Assembly (NCBI GenBank): GCA_029747015.1
Contig: JAKOGI010000343.1
Coordinates: forward strand, 491,001-555,000
Reading direction: 5' to 3'
DNA from: Carnegiea gigantea
Lineage: Eukaryota > Streptophyta > Magnoliopsida > Caryophyllales > Cactaceae
DNA length: 64,000 nucleotides
Both the position numbers and the translations under genes were made by a program. This document shows, piece by piece, positions 1-12,080 of the stretch. Within the stretch, counting starts at the first letter, position 1; each line of letters begins with the position of its first letter. A model generated the notes under the pieces. The model was not told the DNA's origin and did no database searches. It worked only from the letters and a program-made list of their open reading frames with translations.

Positions 1-1620
1 CTGAGTTTAACCATGACAAAAGTGAGTATGACTTAGGTTTTAGACCATGGGGGGAAAGTTTAGGATGTGTAAAAACCCCCCCAACTAAGAAATTAAGGTT
101 AAACAAAGTCTAGGTGGGGTAATCAAACTCAAACATTAAACCATGCAGATTGGGTGCTAATCTGGCCGGTTTAGCAAAACACCTTGTTCTCCCTTTCTCC
201 GATTTGTATGATGGGGAATTAATGTTGGGACATGAAAGGGGACATCTTGAGGCTTACCAAAATGCAAAAATTAAGGACTTAAGCCTCAAGAGCTTAGGAA
301 ATCAGGTGCACAAAACCGGGCAAATTCTGGTTCTTTAGCCCGTGTGCACTCCCTTGACTTTCTTGGACAATTTGGACCAATGCTTGTATTTTGGAGCTTG
401 TGTTGGACCTTGATTGACTTGCTAGATCTTCTTCATTGTCTATGGTGGTGGGGACTACATCACCTTCTCCCATTCTCTCCCTTCCCTCTCTTCTTCCTAG
501 CTCCGTGGACCAGGGCGAGGCCCAGTCCACCTCCCCCCTCTTGGTTGAGCCCGACCTACCCTTTTTTTCATTTAATCCCTAGGCATGCGACTCACATGAC
601 CTAGCCCTTCTTCCTCCCTTCTTCTTGCTCACCATTTTGTAGTTCGTCCCCAACACCAGGCCGAGATCAGCTGTGTTGCTTTATCTTCCTCACCATGCCA
701 TAACCGAAGCTTCTCTCTCCTCCTCCTTCAATTGGCATCTTTAGTTTTTCCATTACTATGCCCATCCGTTGCTCTCTATTATCATCAATTTAGCAGTTTC
801 AGGTTTTAGTTCAGGAGAGAGAAGACCACGCTCTTCAGAAGGCTTTAAAATGACGGTCGAAGCCAGAGCAGAGGGTTATGGAGTTTTCAATTCATATTTT
901 TGATCTACTACTCATCGTTTTAGCTTTAAGATTTAGGTTTTAGTTTTACAATTTGTGTAATTTGAATTTTGGGTTTGTGTACTTGATTCGAAATCAAAAT
1001 TTAGTTCTAAGATTGCACTACTGGCTTCGGATTCTTGATTCATTCTGTCCCTTATTTTGATGATGAAAGTCTTGGTTGGTGGCATGAATTGAGTTATGAA
1101 TTTTGGATTCATCTTCTCCTGTTTCATTTTCTTTGCTATGGAACCTGTAACTTAGGCATTCTAGGTCTTTAGTTTCAATAGTTTCATAATCTAATATAGT
1201 TTTAGGTTCTACCTAATTATTATGTTTGGAGTTTTAACTGAATGCTAGAGCTACTACTGAACCCCCCATCATGTTTTGATTGGATCGACTTAGTGATTTT
1301 AATGAGACTACCAATAACCTAATTTCGTAACTCATCCCTATGGATCGACATCCGTAAACACTATAATGATGAATCGTATACTTGTGGGAGTTACTAACAA
1401 GTTTTTGCAAATAATTAAGTGAACGAAACAAAAATTGCTAGTCTAACTAACATGGATTTCCGACGCACTATTTTGCCTAGACTACCAATAACCCAATTTC
1501 GCAACTCATCCCTGTGGACCGACACCTATAAATACTACAACGATAAACCGTATACTTGCTTGAATTACTGACAAGTTTTTGCAAATAATTAAGTGAACCA
1601 AACAATAATTAAGTTAACAT
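1..1620 (+). repeat. LTR-like non-coding sequence with duplicated LTR tail
   Basis: No coding region is supported here. The sequence has the look of a retrotransposon LTR and leader: a pyrimidine-rich stretch near 470-730, then T-rich text with repeated TTTTAGGTT-like words. It ends in a phrase resembling the 3' end of Athila/Tat LTRs (CTCATCCCTGTGGACCGACA near 1505). That phrase and its surroundings occur twice, at about 1308-1432 and 1483-1604. No second copy of the whole LTR was found downstream of the coding remnant, and the 5' end lies outside the window. The assignment to an LTR is an inference from composition and the tail phrase. Confidence 0.4.
1308..1604 (+). repeat. Imperfect direct duplication of about 125 bp
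   Basis: Two copies (about 1308-1432 and 1483-1604) share blocks such as ACAAGTTTTTGCAAATAATT and AACTCATCCCT, with scattered substitutions. The unit contains the Athila/Tat-like LTR-tail phrase. The period is about 170 to 175 bp. Confidence 0.75.
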
Positions 1621-2640
1621 ATGTTATCCTTCTACTCTAGTCTTCGAGCTCATGATGAAATTTCTAACCATAGGAATGGGGAAACCAAAGAGCCATACCA
1701 AAGTTTATCAGAACATATAGTACAAAAATTGCTAGTCCAACTACCACAAAATTCTCCTAGTGAACGAAAAGGAACCAAACTTATGGAAAAAATGGCCAAG
1801 CATGGACCAAGGACATATGATGGGACTATGGATTTCTTTGTTCTAGAAGAATGGGTTAGACTTTAGAGAAAGTATTTGATGTGCTAGAAGTACCCGACTC
1901 GTAGGAAAATAAAAGTGGTGATCTTTCATCTTATATGAGAGGCCAATCAGTGGTGGGGTACCATGAAAGGAAAATATGAATCAAAACTTCATCGAAACAT
2001 TCTTAGAAGACTTAATGTCTAATTTCTATCCAACCTAGGTCTGAAAGTTAAAGCAGAAAGAGTTCACAGTAATGGGACAAGCAACCTATCTATAATGTAT
2101 TATACAGGTAAATCTAATGACCTGTCAAGATTCACTCCTGAATATATGGCTACTGATCAGGTGAGGATGATTAGATTTGAAGAATGATTGGATCTTTATA
2201 TACAAAATAATCTTGCATAATAAGAAATTCCCAACTGTCAAAAGTTACATAAGCGGGCAGTCGAATGGAAAGGGTTGAAAATGAATTAAGGGTTATTGAC
2301 GTACCAGCTAGGAAAAGGTGGAATGGCAAGGGAAATAGAGTCATGCCTAATAAAAAGTAGGAGATTGTCCCGAAACGTTATAAGAATATGGGCCTTCAAA
2401 ACCTAGATGCTCTAAATATGGACGAAATAATGACAATACTGAAGACTATTGAATAGGCACTGCCAAGTGTTACTGGGGTAGAGAAACTGGTCATTTCCTC
2501 GCAAATTATCCAAAGAGACCTACGAACAAGGAAGGAACCAAGAATGTTATTAAGGACGTGAGGCCAGCACCTCTTGCACCAACTGTAGGAAAGCCTATGT
2601 GGTTAATAAGAAGGATGCAGCTATTGTTAGAACCATTGAT
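1621..2640 (+). pseudogene. Decayed Ty3/gypsy gag (element 1)
   Basis: The first 81 codons (1621-1866) are open and contain the motif YDG followed by LEEWVR. The same motif occurs in the gag proteins of elements 2, 3 and 5, so this is capsid-region gag of the same broad Ty3/gypsy group. After 1866 the similarity continues only through stops and frameshifts: a QWWGT-like segment near 1949, and a degenerate zinc-knuckle near 2460-2520 that keeps a Cys, a GHF-type His region and a Pro-rich tail. No PBS was recognised in front of it. Clearly non-functional. Confidence 0.75.
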
Positions 2641-5520
2641 TCTGTAACATCACACTTCTTTGTTACTATTAGGGCCAGAAATGAGTAGGTACCAGTAACA
2701 TCATACTTTGTCATACTACAGATTAGAATTACCCGCTTAAGATAAAGAAAAGGGTATTTCCAGCAGATCTACAACTTTTTGAATTGGCTGAATTCGACTT
2801 TATCTTAGGTATGCATTGGCTAGAGAAACATAAGACTAAAACTCATTGGCATAAGCACAAGGCAGCTCTAGAAGATGTCTAGGGTAAATGGGTATATTTG
2901 TGGGGTGATAAATGTTGATTTAGTCAAACGGTGGCCTCCTTGATGCACGCGGAGGCAACAGAGTACTTGGGCACTTATGTTTCCTAGAATAAAAGCAAAG
3001 AGAAGAATCATGGTGGAAGATTTTTCCACAGCAAATGAGTTTATGTATGTATTTAGTAAAGAAATACCGAGTTTACGTCGACTAAGAGAAATAGATTATA
3101 ATATAGAACTTGTTCCAAGAACCTAACATACCTGTAATCATTCTTATCGTATAACCCTACAGAATTAAAAGAATTAAATGCTTAATTAGTAGAGTCGTTG
3201 AATAAAGGGTATATACGGCCTAGTGTCGTGTGATAGGGTTCACCAAATCCATTCATAAAAAGAGACGGATGGAACTTTGAGGTTATGCCTAGATGTCAGA
3301 GAATTAAATAGAATTACCATGAAAACTAAGTATCCACTGCTTTGTGTTGACAACTTATTTGACCAACTTAGAGGAGCTGATGTTTTCTCAAAGAGTGGTT
3401 TAAGGACAGGTTAACATCAGTTAAGAGTTGAGAATTAAGGTCTCTAACATTCTAAAAACAATCTTTCGAACCAGATATGGTCATCTACAATGATGCCATT
3501 TAGGTTAGTTAATACTCCAACTGTATTTATGAATTTAGTGAATAGAGTTTCTAGCACTTATTTAGCAAATTTGGGGAAGTGTCATTGATGATGCCTTAGT
3601 GAACTCTTCAAATGAATAAAGTTATAAAGAACATTTGACTGATTGTATTGTAGAGTCTAAGGGAATATAAGTTATATGCAAAATTTTGTAAATGTGAGTT
3701 TCGGCTAAAAGATGTGTCATTTTTAAGCCATGTGATTACTAAAGAGGGTATTAAGTTGGGCCTCTAGAAGATTCTAGTAGTGATGGAATGTCCACAACCC
3801 ACTAATATTACTGAGGTTCAGAGTTTCTCAAAGAATGGTAGGATATTATAGGAGATTTATAAAGATAGCATTGCCTTTACTTAACTCCTTATGAAAGCTA
3901 CATCATTTAGGTGGACTGACGCTTGTGAAAAGGCGTTCTAAGAACTTTAGCATAAACTTACAATTACTCCTATTTAAACCTTGCCTGCGTTTGATAGTTT
4001 GTTATATATGGTGATGCATTAAGGCTAGTTTTGGTGTGTCTTGATGCAAGAAGACAAAGTCACTGCCTGTGCTTTAATATAGTTGAACCACTATGAGAAA
4101 ATTTACCTAACTCATGATCTAGAGCTAGAAGCAGTATTATTTTTATCAAAAGTTTGGAGATATTATCTATATGGAGTACCCTGCAAGATTTTTATAGATT
4201 ACAAGAGTCTAAAATATCTTTCCACTTAGATGGAGTTGAATTTGAGGGAAAGAAGATTATTGGAATTGATAAAGGATTATGAATTATAAATGCAGTACTA
4301 CTTGAGAAAAGCCAATGCGGTAGCTTATGCTCTTAGTATTAAAAAAAACTTAAAAAAACTCATCACATAGCCAATCTTGTGGAAAGAATACCTTCAAACA
4401 TCTGAGAGACTTGCAAAAATTAGGATCTAAATTAGTATATATGGAAGTCATTGTATGTTGGGTTCACTTGAAGTCTAATCTATCTTATTAGAAGAGAAAA
4501 GTGAGAAGGAAATAAGTAAGAACAAAAGGATATGGTAAAATGACATGCACCTGAGTTTCACATTTGATCATAGAGTTCTTAAATTTAATAAAAGAATATG
4601 CATTTCACAACGAAACATTAGAAGTGATGTACTAATAAAAGCATATGAGTTAGGATCCTCCATTCACCTTGGGGGAACAAAAATATATAGGAATCTAAGG
4701 CAAATGTTTTGGTAGACCAACATGAAGAAAGACATAGCCCAACATGTAGGCAAATGTTTACTTGTCAAGTAGGCAAGGCTGAGCATCAACGAGCAAAAGG
4801 AGAATTAAAACCCTTAGGTATACCTATATGGAAATAGGATTTGGTTTTCGTGGACTTTGTCATGGAACTCCCTATTATTCATACCAAGAAGAATGCAGAA
4901 TGGTCATAATGGACACACTTACCAAGTTATTGCACATTTTGCCAATAAATGAAACTAGAACATTGAATAGTGAGCTGAACTCTACACAAAAGAAATATTC
5001 CAATTGCAGGGACTTTCCAGGGATATTGTTTCTAAAAGAGATGCTAGACTTTGTATCTTGGTTGTAGAAAGCCTTAGAAAAAACAATGGGAATCGAATCA
5101 TATTTTACGACTGCCTAGCATCTAAAAACAAATAGTCGAACTGAAAGGGTCAATTACATTCTTATAGATATGGTCAAAGCTCGTGTGCTTGATTTCCAAG
5201 GGCAATGCGAGCAGATATTTTCTAGAACAATCGTTATCAAGCCACCATACAATAAATGTGCAAAGTGTTGGAATGATTTAGTTGAAACCATTAATATCAT
5301 AGGACCAGAAATGATACAAGAAATGACATAATTAGCCAAAGTAATCCAAACGAATATAAAGGTAGCACAAGATTGACAAGGGTCATATGCTGATAATAGA
5401 AGGACAACTTCAGATTTTTAAGAAGGAGACAAAGTCTTCCTTAAAACTTCTCCTAATAAAGGGATAAAGCATTTCTAGGTCCAAGTCTTCCTTAAAGTGT
5501 CTCCTGCTCATGGTTTGTTA
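2640..5520 (+). pseudogene. Decayed Ty3/gypsy pol: protease, RT, RNase H, integrase (element 1)
   Basis: Translations in shifting plus-strand frames give the family order. An RT entry resembling [14 protein letters not shown] lies near 3270-3315, and a damaged [13 protein letters not shown] segment near 3490-3530. A SHVITKEGIKL segment follows near 3725-3760. RNase H text lies near 3990-4330, with YGVPCKIF-like and NAVAYALS-like words. An integrase zinc-binding region lies near 4640-4780. An ORF at 4828-5067 is a fragment of the integrase core, and the rest runs to about 5500. Stops are frequent throughout, so this is the oldest-looking gypsy copy in the window. RT catalytic residues could not be read confidently. 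Confidence 0.75.
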
Positions 5521-5663
5521 AGAAAAAATGTTTTTTAAACTTTATTTGTTCGTTAGATCAAGTGGCAGTAATCCCCCTTAATTTCATAAAGTCATTGGCT
5601 GCTAAACTTTGCTTAACTCCTTAGCAACTATTGTTAAACAAGGCAATAATTACGGGGTGTTAC
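5520..5663 (+). repeat. Possible remnant of the element 1 3' LTR end
   Basis: After the last recognisable integrase text the sequence ends in ACGGGGTGTTACA (5651-5663). This resembles the LTR termini of the related elements, which end GGGGCGTTACA at 27906. If correct, most of the 3' LTR has been deleted. No matching 5' copy was found, so the call is weak. Confidence 0.3.
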
Positions 5664-8600
5664 ATTTGTCTCCCCGTCTCTCCCGAATTTCAAGCTTTTT
5701 AGTATGCGTGTTTGCTAATTTAATAGTTCTTTGTTTTGATCGTTAGTTTTGATGCCTAGTTGTAGTTAAATTTGTTCTTTTGTTTTGATTAGCCTTGAAT
5801 GGCTTGTTAGTCTTGCTTAGACCATAGCCTACGTTGTTTATGCTTAAATGCATAATTTTCTCTCTTATCCACCAAGTCTTCGACAAAATACTGAAAAGAG
5901 CTTTCATCTGTGTTTTTGAGTAGTTGACTTATATTGAAGGGTGAAGTCAATTGTCTAGCATGGGTAGGCAACATAGTTAGGGTATTAATGTGAAAACAAT
6001 AAGCTAGGCTATCTTGCTGTTTAATTGAGCCAACCATATGAAAACAGGTAATTGTAACACTCAAAGTAGCTTTTGGCCCTTCATAGAGGGATTAGGTGAG
6101 CTTTCATGATGCAAATGATCATATATAAATACTAGCATAGCTTAGGATGGTTAGAGTTTGAGTTGATTGGCTGGTTTATCTTAGGGTTAATCTAATTGGA
6201 ATCTTTTTTGTTTGTTGCATTAATTTAGCTTGACTTTCTATCACCATATGTTCTACCTAACATAAAACGCTTGAGTATACTTCGGTGTTTGAAAAAGGGC
6301 GAAACCTCCTTAGCTGGCATTGTTGTTTGATTTGGATAAAAAGCTACGATTTAGAGTTTCTCTATCAATTAACATTCCCATTGGCTACACCATTTGAGTC
6401 GTCTCTGAAGCTCCTCATATGAATGTTTTCAATTTCATATTCTTTTTACTTTTTCACCTCCCCTTTTTCTTTCCTATTTATTTGTTTTTCAATTGACATC
6501 CACGCCTTCCCATTTCTGATTTCTAGCGAACTCTGTACTTTCCTTTTTAACTATATTTTATGTATTTTTCTTTACCTCTTTTTTTTTTTTTTTTTATGAG
6601 TGGGAGAATTGTGTAATATTTGTTCAATTACATGGTAAGAGAGATATAAGGTCATGAAATGGTGATGCAAAGACAATATTTGGTAATGAAAAGTAGTTTT
6701 CCAAAATAAGGAAATGTAGCTTGACAAATGCATGCAAATACAAAATTATTGAATGACATAAAGAAGTGGTTCACTTTTAATAAAAGAAATAAAAAAGAGA
6801 TGTCAAAAATGGCAAGGTTAAAAAAAAATAGAGAAAACCACACCGACAATCAAGTAAATAATAGCAAGAACTAAAAAAATATATATATTTTGCACAAAAA
6901 AGCTTACATTGTTGCCACTAGTATGAAGTAGACTTGTTAAGTTTTTTAATAGAAAAACAAAATGATAAGGATGTTGTTTCTTTTTACCATTTTCTAATCT
7001 GAAAGCAGCAGCAACTGATTTTATAAAGGTATAGTTTTGAATTCATTATTTTAATAATAATTTTCACAATAGTTTTATGCACTGATCTAGTGCCTACAAA
7101 TGATTTCATGTTTCCTCTCATAATTCTTAATTTGAAAATTTCATTCAGTACTCCTGTGTTTTTGCAAATTTCATTCGGTACATAATGAATATTAAAAATT
7201 CAAATTGTGCTCTTATATCCTTGGAAAAGCCTAGGTCGAGACCTAAATAATGAGTTCATCATTCACTACGACTGTAATAGACTAATGTGCCATATTGCTT
7301 ACAATATTTTAACGAAGATACCCTTGTTTCTTCTACAACTCACTTCTCTATGTTGATGAATCATCTCCCTCCCATGGCTGATGGCTTCCTACCTTACCTT
7401 TCCCAGAACACCAAATTAGCATCTCTCCCTCGATTTCTTTGTATTCTTGTTTTAGTATTACAACCAATCAAAATCTCTGAGTCTTAACCCTAAAATTACA
7501 TATCTTTAATTAACTAAATGTTTTCTTATCTTCTTCTTCATCTGCCAAAAACTTCAATAACATCTTCAAAAACTAGGTACACTGGACCAAACTCTGCAAG
7601 CAAGAAATTGGTTACTTTGTAAAAATTAGCTTCTTGTACCGTAAGAGCTTTATTTGATTATATAATCACTCACCGGTCATTTTTGGGTATTTGAGTTTGG
7701 ATATGCACATGAGTTTTGCTAGTTTGACTCGGCCCCTAATTTCATATCTTTTGTTATGCAAGAGCTGGGGTAGTAAATAACCACTCACAACGGGCAAGGG
7801 AAAGTGTGAATTTGATTGGTCAGTTTATGTGAGCTTGAGCATTAATGATGTGTAATTGGTGGTAAAAATTGATGAAAGTTTAGTTAAAAATCAAACAATG
7901 ACAAACCCATCATGGTCGTTAAAATCATGTTCTCTTTGCGACTGTGCAATTTGAACCTTGAACCAGTTATCCACTCAAACCATCAATGGCTAATCAAAAT
8001 AGGAATTAGAGTGTTGTTTGAATCCGAAAATCCTATTAAAATCCACCTCATTTGGCACCCGAATTGATGATGAAAATAGGTTTCAAGCATATATGGTATG
8101 GGTACGGGTGTTGTGTTTGAAAATTGATATGAGTATGATTATAGATATGGATTCTTAAAACTCATACATAATTAGGTACTCGATTTGGTAGTAAAAGGCA
8201 ACAAAAACATGCTAAAATTCAATATAAATAGTATATATGAAGCTCTAATGGGAAAATATTTATCTATGTATCAATGAAAAATTAAATTATCAACGAAAAA
8301 TTGAATTCTTTCTCACATTTTCAGCTTCTTGGGGTCTAATTGGCATTTCTTTTATTAGCACCATGCAAAATCGCTAATCAAGTGTAGCGCGTGTATGAAA
8401 GTGAGTTGATTAGTGGTTACTGATTAGGACTGACACTTTACATTCTCTATATAGGTACCCTAACGGACATGGATATGTGTACAGTTATTTAAACCTAATG
8501 AGTATGAATATAGGTATGGGTATAACTTTTAAAAATCGCTATTAGGGTAGGTATGTCTCAACTTGCCCCCAATCCACCCACCCCCACCACTAGTTCAAAT

Positions 8601-9060
8601 CAATCAATTATTCATTAAATGTCCGTCATCCTTGAGATTCCCTCAAAGGATAAAATTCCACTTCTATGCAAAAATTACAACCAGATACCCTACTTCGTGT
8701 AGAAATCATAATTAGGGCACCTGTTATTAAAGTATATTTAAAGATCCAATATTCTATGGAAACTATTTCAAGGGGAAAGTTTACTATTTTTATTTTCATA
8801 TTTCACCCTAAGCTGTACATTTTTGCATATTTTATCCCAACACTTAAAACTTACTTTCAAAAATTTTTTATGTATGTGATATTTTGCTCACAAGTACTAC
8901 TCAAAGCCCTCCTTCATTTAAATGTGAAATTACGCTCACAAGTACTACTAGTAGTGGTTTTTCATCTTTCATCAGAGCCATGTGACCAAAAATAATTCAA
9001 ATAATTAAGTTAATTAATATTTAATTAAGTTAATTAACTATATTTAATGCTTTAGTTATC
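5664..9060. other. Non-coding AT-rich sequence, nothing recognised
   Basis: About 3.4 kb without a supported gene on either strand. It holds an uninterrupted T tract near 6579-6595, short duplicated phrases (for example GCAAATTTCATTC at about 7136 and 7166, and CACAAGTACTACT near 8889 and 8937), GGGTA/GGTATGG-rich text near 8090-8110 and 8500-8530, and a TTAATTAAG-rich patch at 8997-9045. Short open frames here have no recognisable motif and look like chance. Confidence 0.6.
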
Positions 9061-9556
9061 ATCTACTTGTCCTGCACCCAAGTATTCACATATTGTGTGC
9101 ACTCTAGAATGAACCACTTCAGCAGTACCATAATTAAACTATATCACTGATATAGTTTTAGAATTAAAGGCAGAATTAACTAAAATTAAGACTGAAGTTA
9201 AAGAGAGAAAGAAGCAATTATCTGTAACCCATGTATATAATCAATGGAATCAAATATAGTGAAAAATCTAATTTAAGTATTAGTACTCCACTTCAGCATG
9301 AATATCCTTTCCAAACTTAAAAAAGCAAAAATGCATTTCCTTTGCATGATAAAAAAGTCAAAAAGAAGTAGGAGAAAAATCAACTGAAAAATCATCTTAA
9401 AATGACCTGCAAAGGCAGAGGAAGAAGGAAAGTATAGAGTATAAGCAGTATAATCTTGAGGAACTACAAAATATATTTGATAAAGAATAGAGTCTAGAAT
9501 AATTAAACAAAATCATGGGCAATAGTTGACAAACAAGATGTATTATCTAAGGATAA
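9060..9556 (+). pseudogene. Left part of endogenous pararetrovirus: N-terminal coat-protein region
   Basis: This is the upstream piece of an ancient, defective caulimovirid-like integrant. Lys/Glu-rich coding text of coiled-coil type is visible at about 9150-9240, and acidic text at about 9430-9556, with stops and frameshifts between. The last codons before 9557 are in frame with the EPRV sequence that resumes at 36393 once one copy of the GATAA duplication is removed. That continuity is the main reason to assign this otherwise featureless stretch to the EPRV. Its 5' boundary is uncertain. Confidence 0.6.
9552..9556. repeat. Target-site duplication GATAA, left copy (element 2)
   Basis: GATAA directly precedes the LTR start TGTAACACC at 9557. 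The identical pentamer at 36393-36397 directly follows the outer end of the other LTR. Confidence 0.9.
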
Positions 9557-12058
9557 TGTAACACCATAAATGTACATAATTCACTGTTTGCATTCTGATC
9601 AATTAACATCATCAATTAGTAGTGATATCTCAAATGATTAGGGTGTTATCGCCATCCAAAAAGGACAAGGCATGACCTAAAGATGATTAAACATAACTAA
9701 GCTGAACATCATTTCCACTACATGGCATTTGTAAAAGTAAACCATCAAGCAGCATCAACAGTAACTAACGACCTCATAATTCACATCAAATATAGTAACT
9801 CTTAGCCGAGTATATAGTTCTAATATCAAAATATCTCACAATACAGTGCACAAAACATTTCAACATTAAATATCACTATTCCTTTTAGACATTCATGCTC
9901 ATGTATCTTCTCTGGTCGGCCTGCCAACCGAAAGGCGATTCACTGAGCATTTTCCTAAAACAAAACATGATAGTATTTCGAATTGTGAGCCGAAGCTCAG
10001 TACATGGATTTCTGTATTGTTAAATGGTCATGGAAAAATTTGTTGGGCCCACATTGCAATTCATTTTAATTAAAAATAGGGAATAAGATGAATATAAAAT
10101 TACATTGTCAATTATTATCTGATAGTGAACACCTAGTAACTGTTACGATCTAAAGATAGGTATACACCTGCCAAGCCAATCGGGGGACCTGACCTGAAGC
10201 CGCGCAGGTAACTAAAGGGCAATGCCCTATAACTAATAACTGAAGGGGTCACTAATTATGTGATAAATCATTGATTAAATCGATTCATTTATGTATTTGC
10301 CAAAACATTATAATTTTGATAAATACGTGCTGATTTTTAAAGATACAAACAATTAACGTACTTGGGACTTTTAATGAAATGTCACTGAGTATGATTATGC
10401 ACAAAAGGGGAGGAAATGATAGATTAGGCGCTAACTCTATACAAAAATATTGTTATAGGAGCATATAGTTAGCAAATGCGTTTATTTTCATAGTTAATAC
10501 TTTAGTAAAAGAAAAGTAAGGGCGTAATAGGGGCTAAAGTAAATGACTCGTAACATAATCTGGCGATCTCCATTTGCGACCTAATTCCCTAATATAGAAA
10601 GCTAAAGAAGTCTTAAAAAACCTTAATTTAGAACATAGGACATGATTTTCACAATAGGGCTCTCAAAATGGGACAAGAATACAAGTGTGCCGGTTTTGGT
10701 TGAACTTGCGCAGTTCTAGCAAAATAGCCATAACTTTGTTCATAGAATTCGGATTAAGGCGATTCAAAAGGAATTTAAAAGATAACACACTAATCTATCT
10801 ATCCACCAAAAAACATAAGTTTTAGCTGGGCTGATCATTACCAGTTTATTGGCAAAATTCCCCCTATTTTCTGCCATTTCCCTGCCCCCACTATCCTAGT
10901 TTTCTCCTCTCTTTTCATACAAATCGTCATCTAAAATCAATCCATAAATCATGTAACAAAGCATTGGTCCAACCATCGTCGTGCAAAGCGATTATACTCA
11001 ATTTCACTTCATAACCATATACATCAAAGATTTATTTTTCAATCAAATATATACAAATAACATACTTGATACTAATGGAAAATAAACCTTGCATAATCAT
11101 TAAAACCCTAACGTTTGGCCAACTTACATTCACCCTTAGCTCCTCCAAAACCATCCAAAACTACAACAACTCCATCATAATCATTATTAATGCTAAAGAT
11201 CACCAAATCAAATACAAATCAATCTATAAAACATTATTTTAAGTTAAGCTTGCATGAACATGATCAACCTCAATCTTTGCTTACTATCCAATCTTATCCA
11301 ACAATTAAAACATCCAAAATAACATCCAAAATAACTCTTATTTCTATCAAAACAATATGATCAACCACCAAAACAAGAAAATCAAGATGCAAGCAAAATC
11401 AATAAGAACAAAGCTAGGGTTTACTCACTTTGCTTGAGGAAAAATGGGTGAAAGTGATGTTTAATGCTTGAGGAGGGTGTGTGATGGCTGGTGGTTTCCT
11501 TGGTGGGTGAAGGGTGGCTGTTGGGTGGCAGCAACAGTATAAAACAGCAGCAAAAATTGGTTGGGCAGCTGTGTAGAGAGAGAGAAGAGAGAGAAAATGT
11601 GGTTTGGGATTTAGATTGTATTTTTTTTACTAATCTAACAAGCTTTTGACTGAGTTTTTATCTTCAAAAGTGACTTTCAGCTAACCATAGTTAAGCTTAA
11701 CTCACGTTAATTAGCTAGGTTAATATGCAAACTTGTTGGGCTTCAAATTGGGCCGTAATAAGTTGGGTTCGGGAATAAAACGCTTCGTAAAGATAACGTT
11801 TTTGCGTAACTCAAATAAATTTTTGTAATGTTACTGAAAACAAAATAAATTGCTTAGATTAAACTTGTTAGGGCCTACTATTACTTCTTCCAATATTTTC
11901 ATTAATAATTAAATAAAGAAATAAAATTCGAATTGCCAAGTGAGGGCCTAAATAAATTTTTCTCCACCGGGATGATTGAATGTAATAATTAAATATGAGA
12001 AAATCATTAACATGAGGTAATTAAATAAATAAATATAATTTAGGGTTGAGCTACTACA
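9557..12058 (-). repeat. 3' LTR of element 2
   Basis: A 2502-bp LTR that begins TGTAACACC and ends CTACTACA in plus-strand reading. It aligns along its length with 22976-25387 plus 36304-36392. Shared blocks include the TAACATCATCAATTAGTAGTG region at the left end, the TGTAGAGAGAGAGAAGAGAG purine tract near 11571, and TTAGGGCCTACTAT near 11867. Many substitutions separate the two copies, so the insertion is old. Open frames inside it do not encode recognisable proteins. Confidence 0.9.
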
Positions 12059-12080
12059 GCCTTCACCCCTTAAAGAGTTT
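12059..12080 (-). other. Polypurine tract of element 2
   Basis: On the minus strand AAGGGGTGAAGGC directly abuts the LTR start, the usual position of the plus-strand DNA primer. The same tract precedes the 3' LTRs of element 3 (33772-33787) and, more degenerate, element 5. Confidence 0.8.

Noticed and set aside
344..604. Cys/Trp/Pro-rich small frame that could suggest a secreted peptide
   Set aside because: It lies in a pyrimidine-rich LTR-like region with no signal peptide or regular Cys spacing.
8666..8995. 109-codon frame in the non-coding stretch before the EPRV
   Set aside because: Ile/Phe/Leu-rich composition fits AT-rich chance translation. No domain, no splice context and no repeat in the window.
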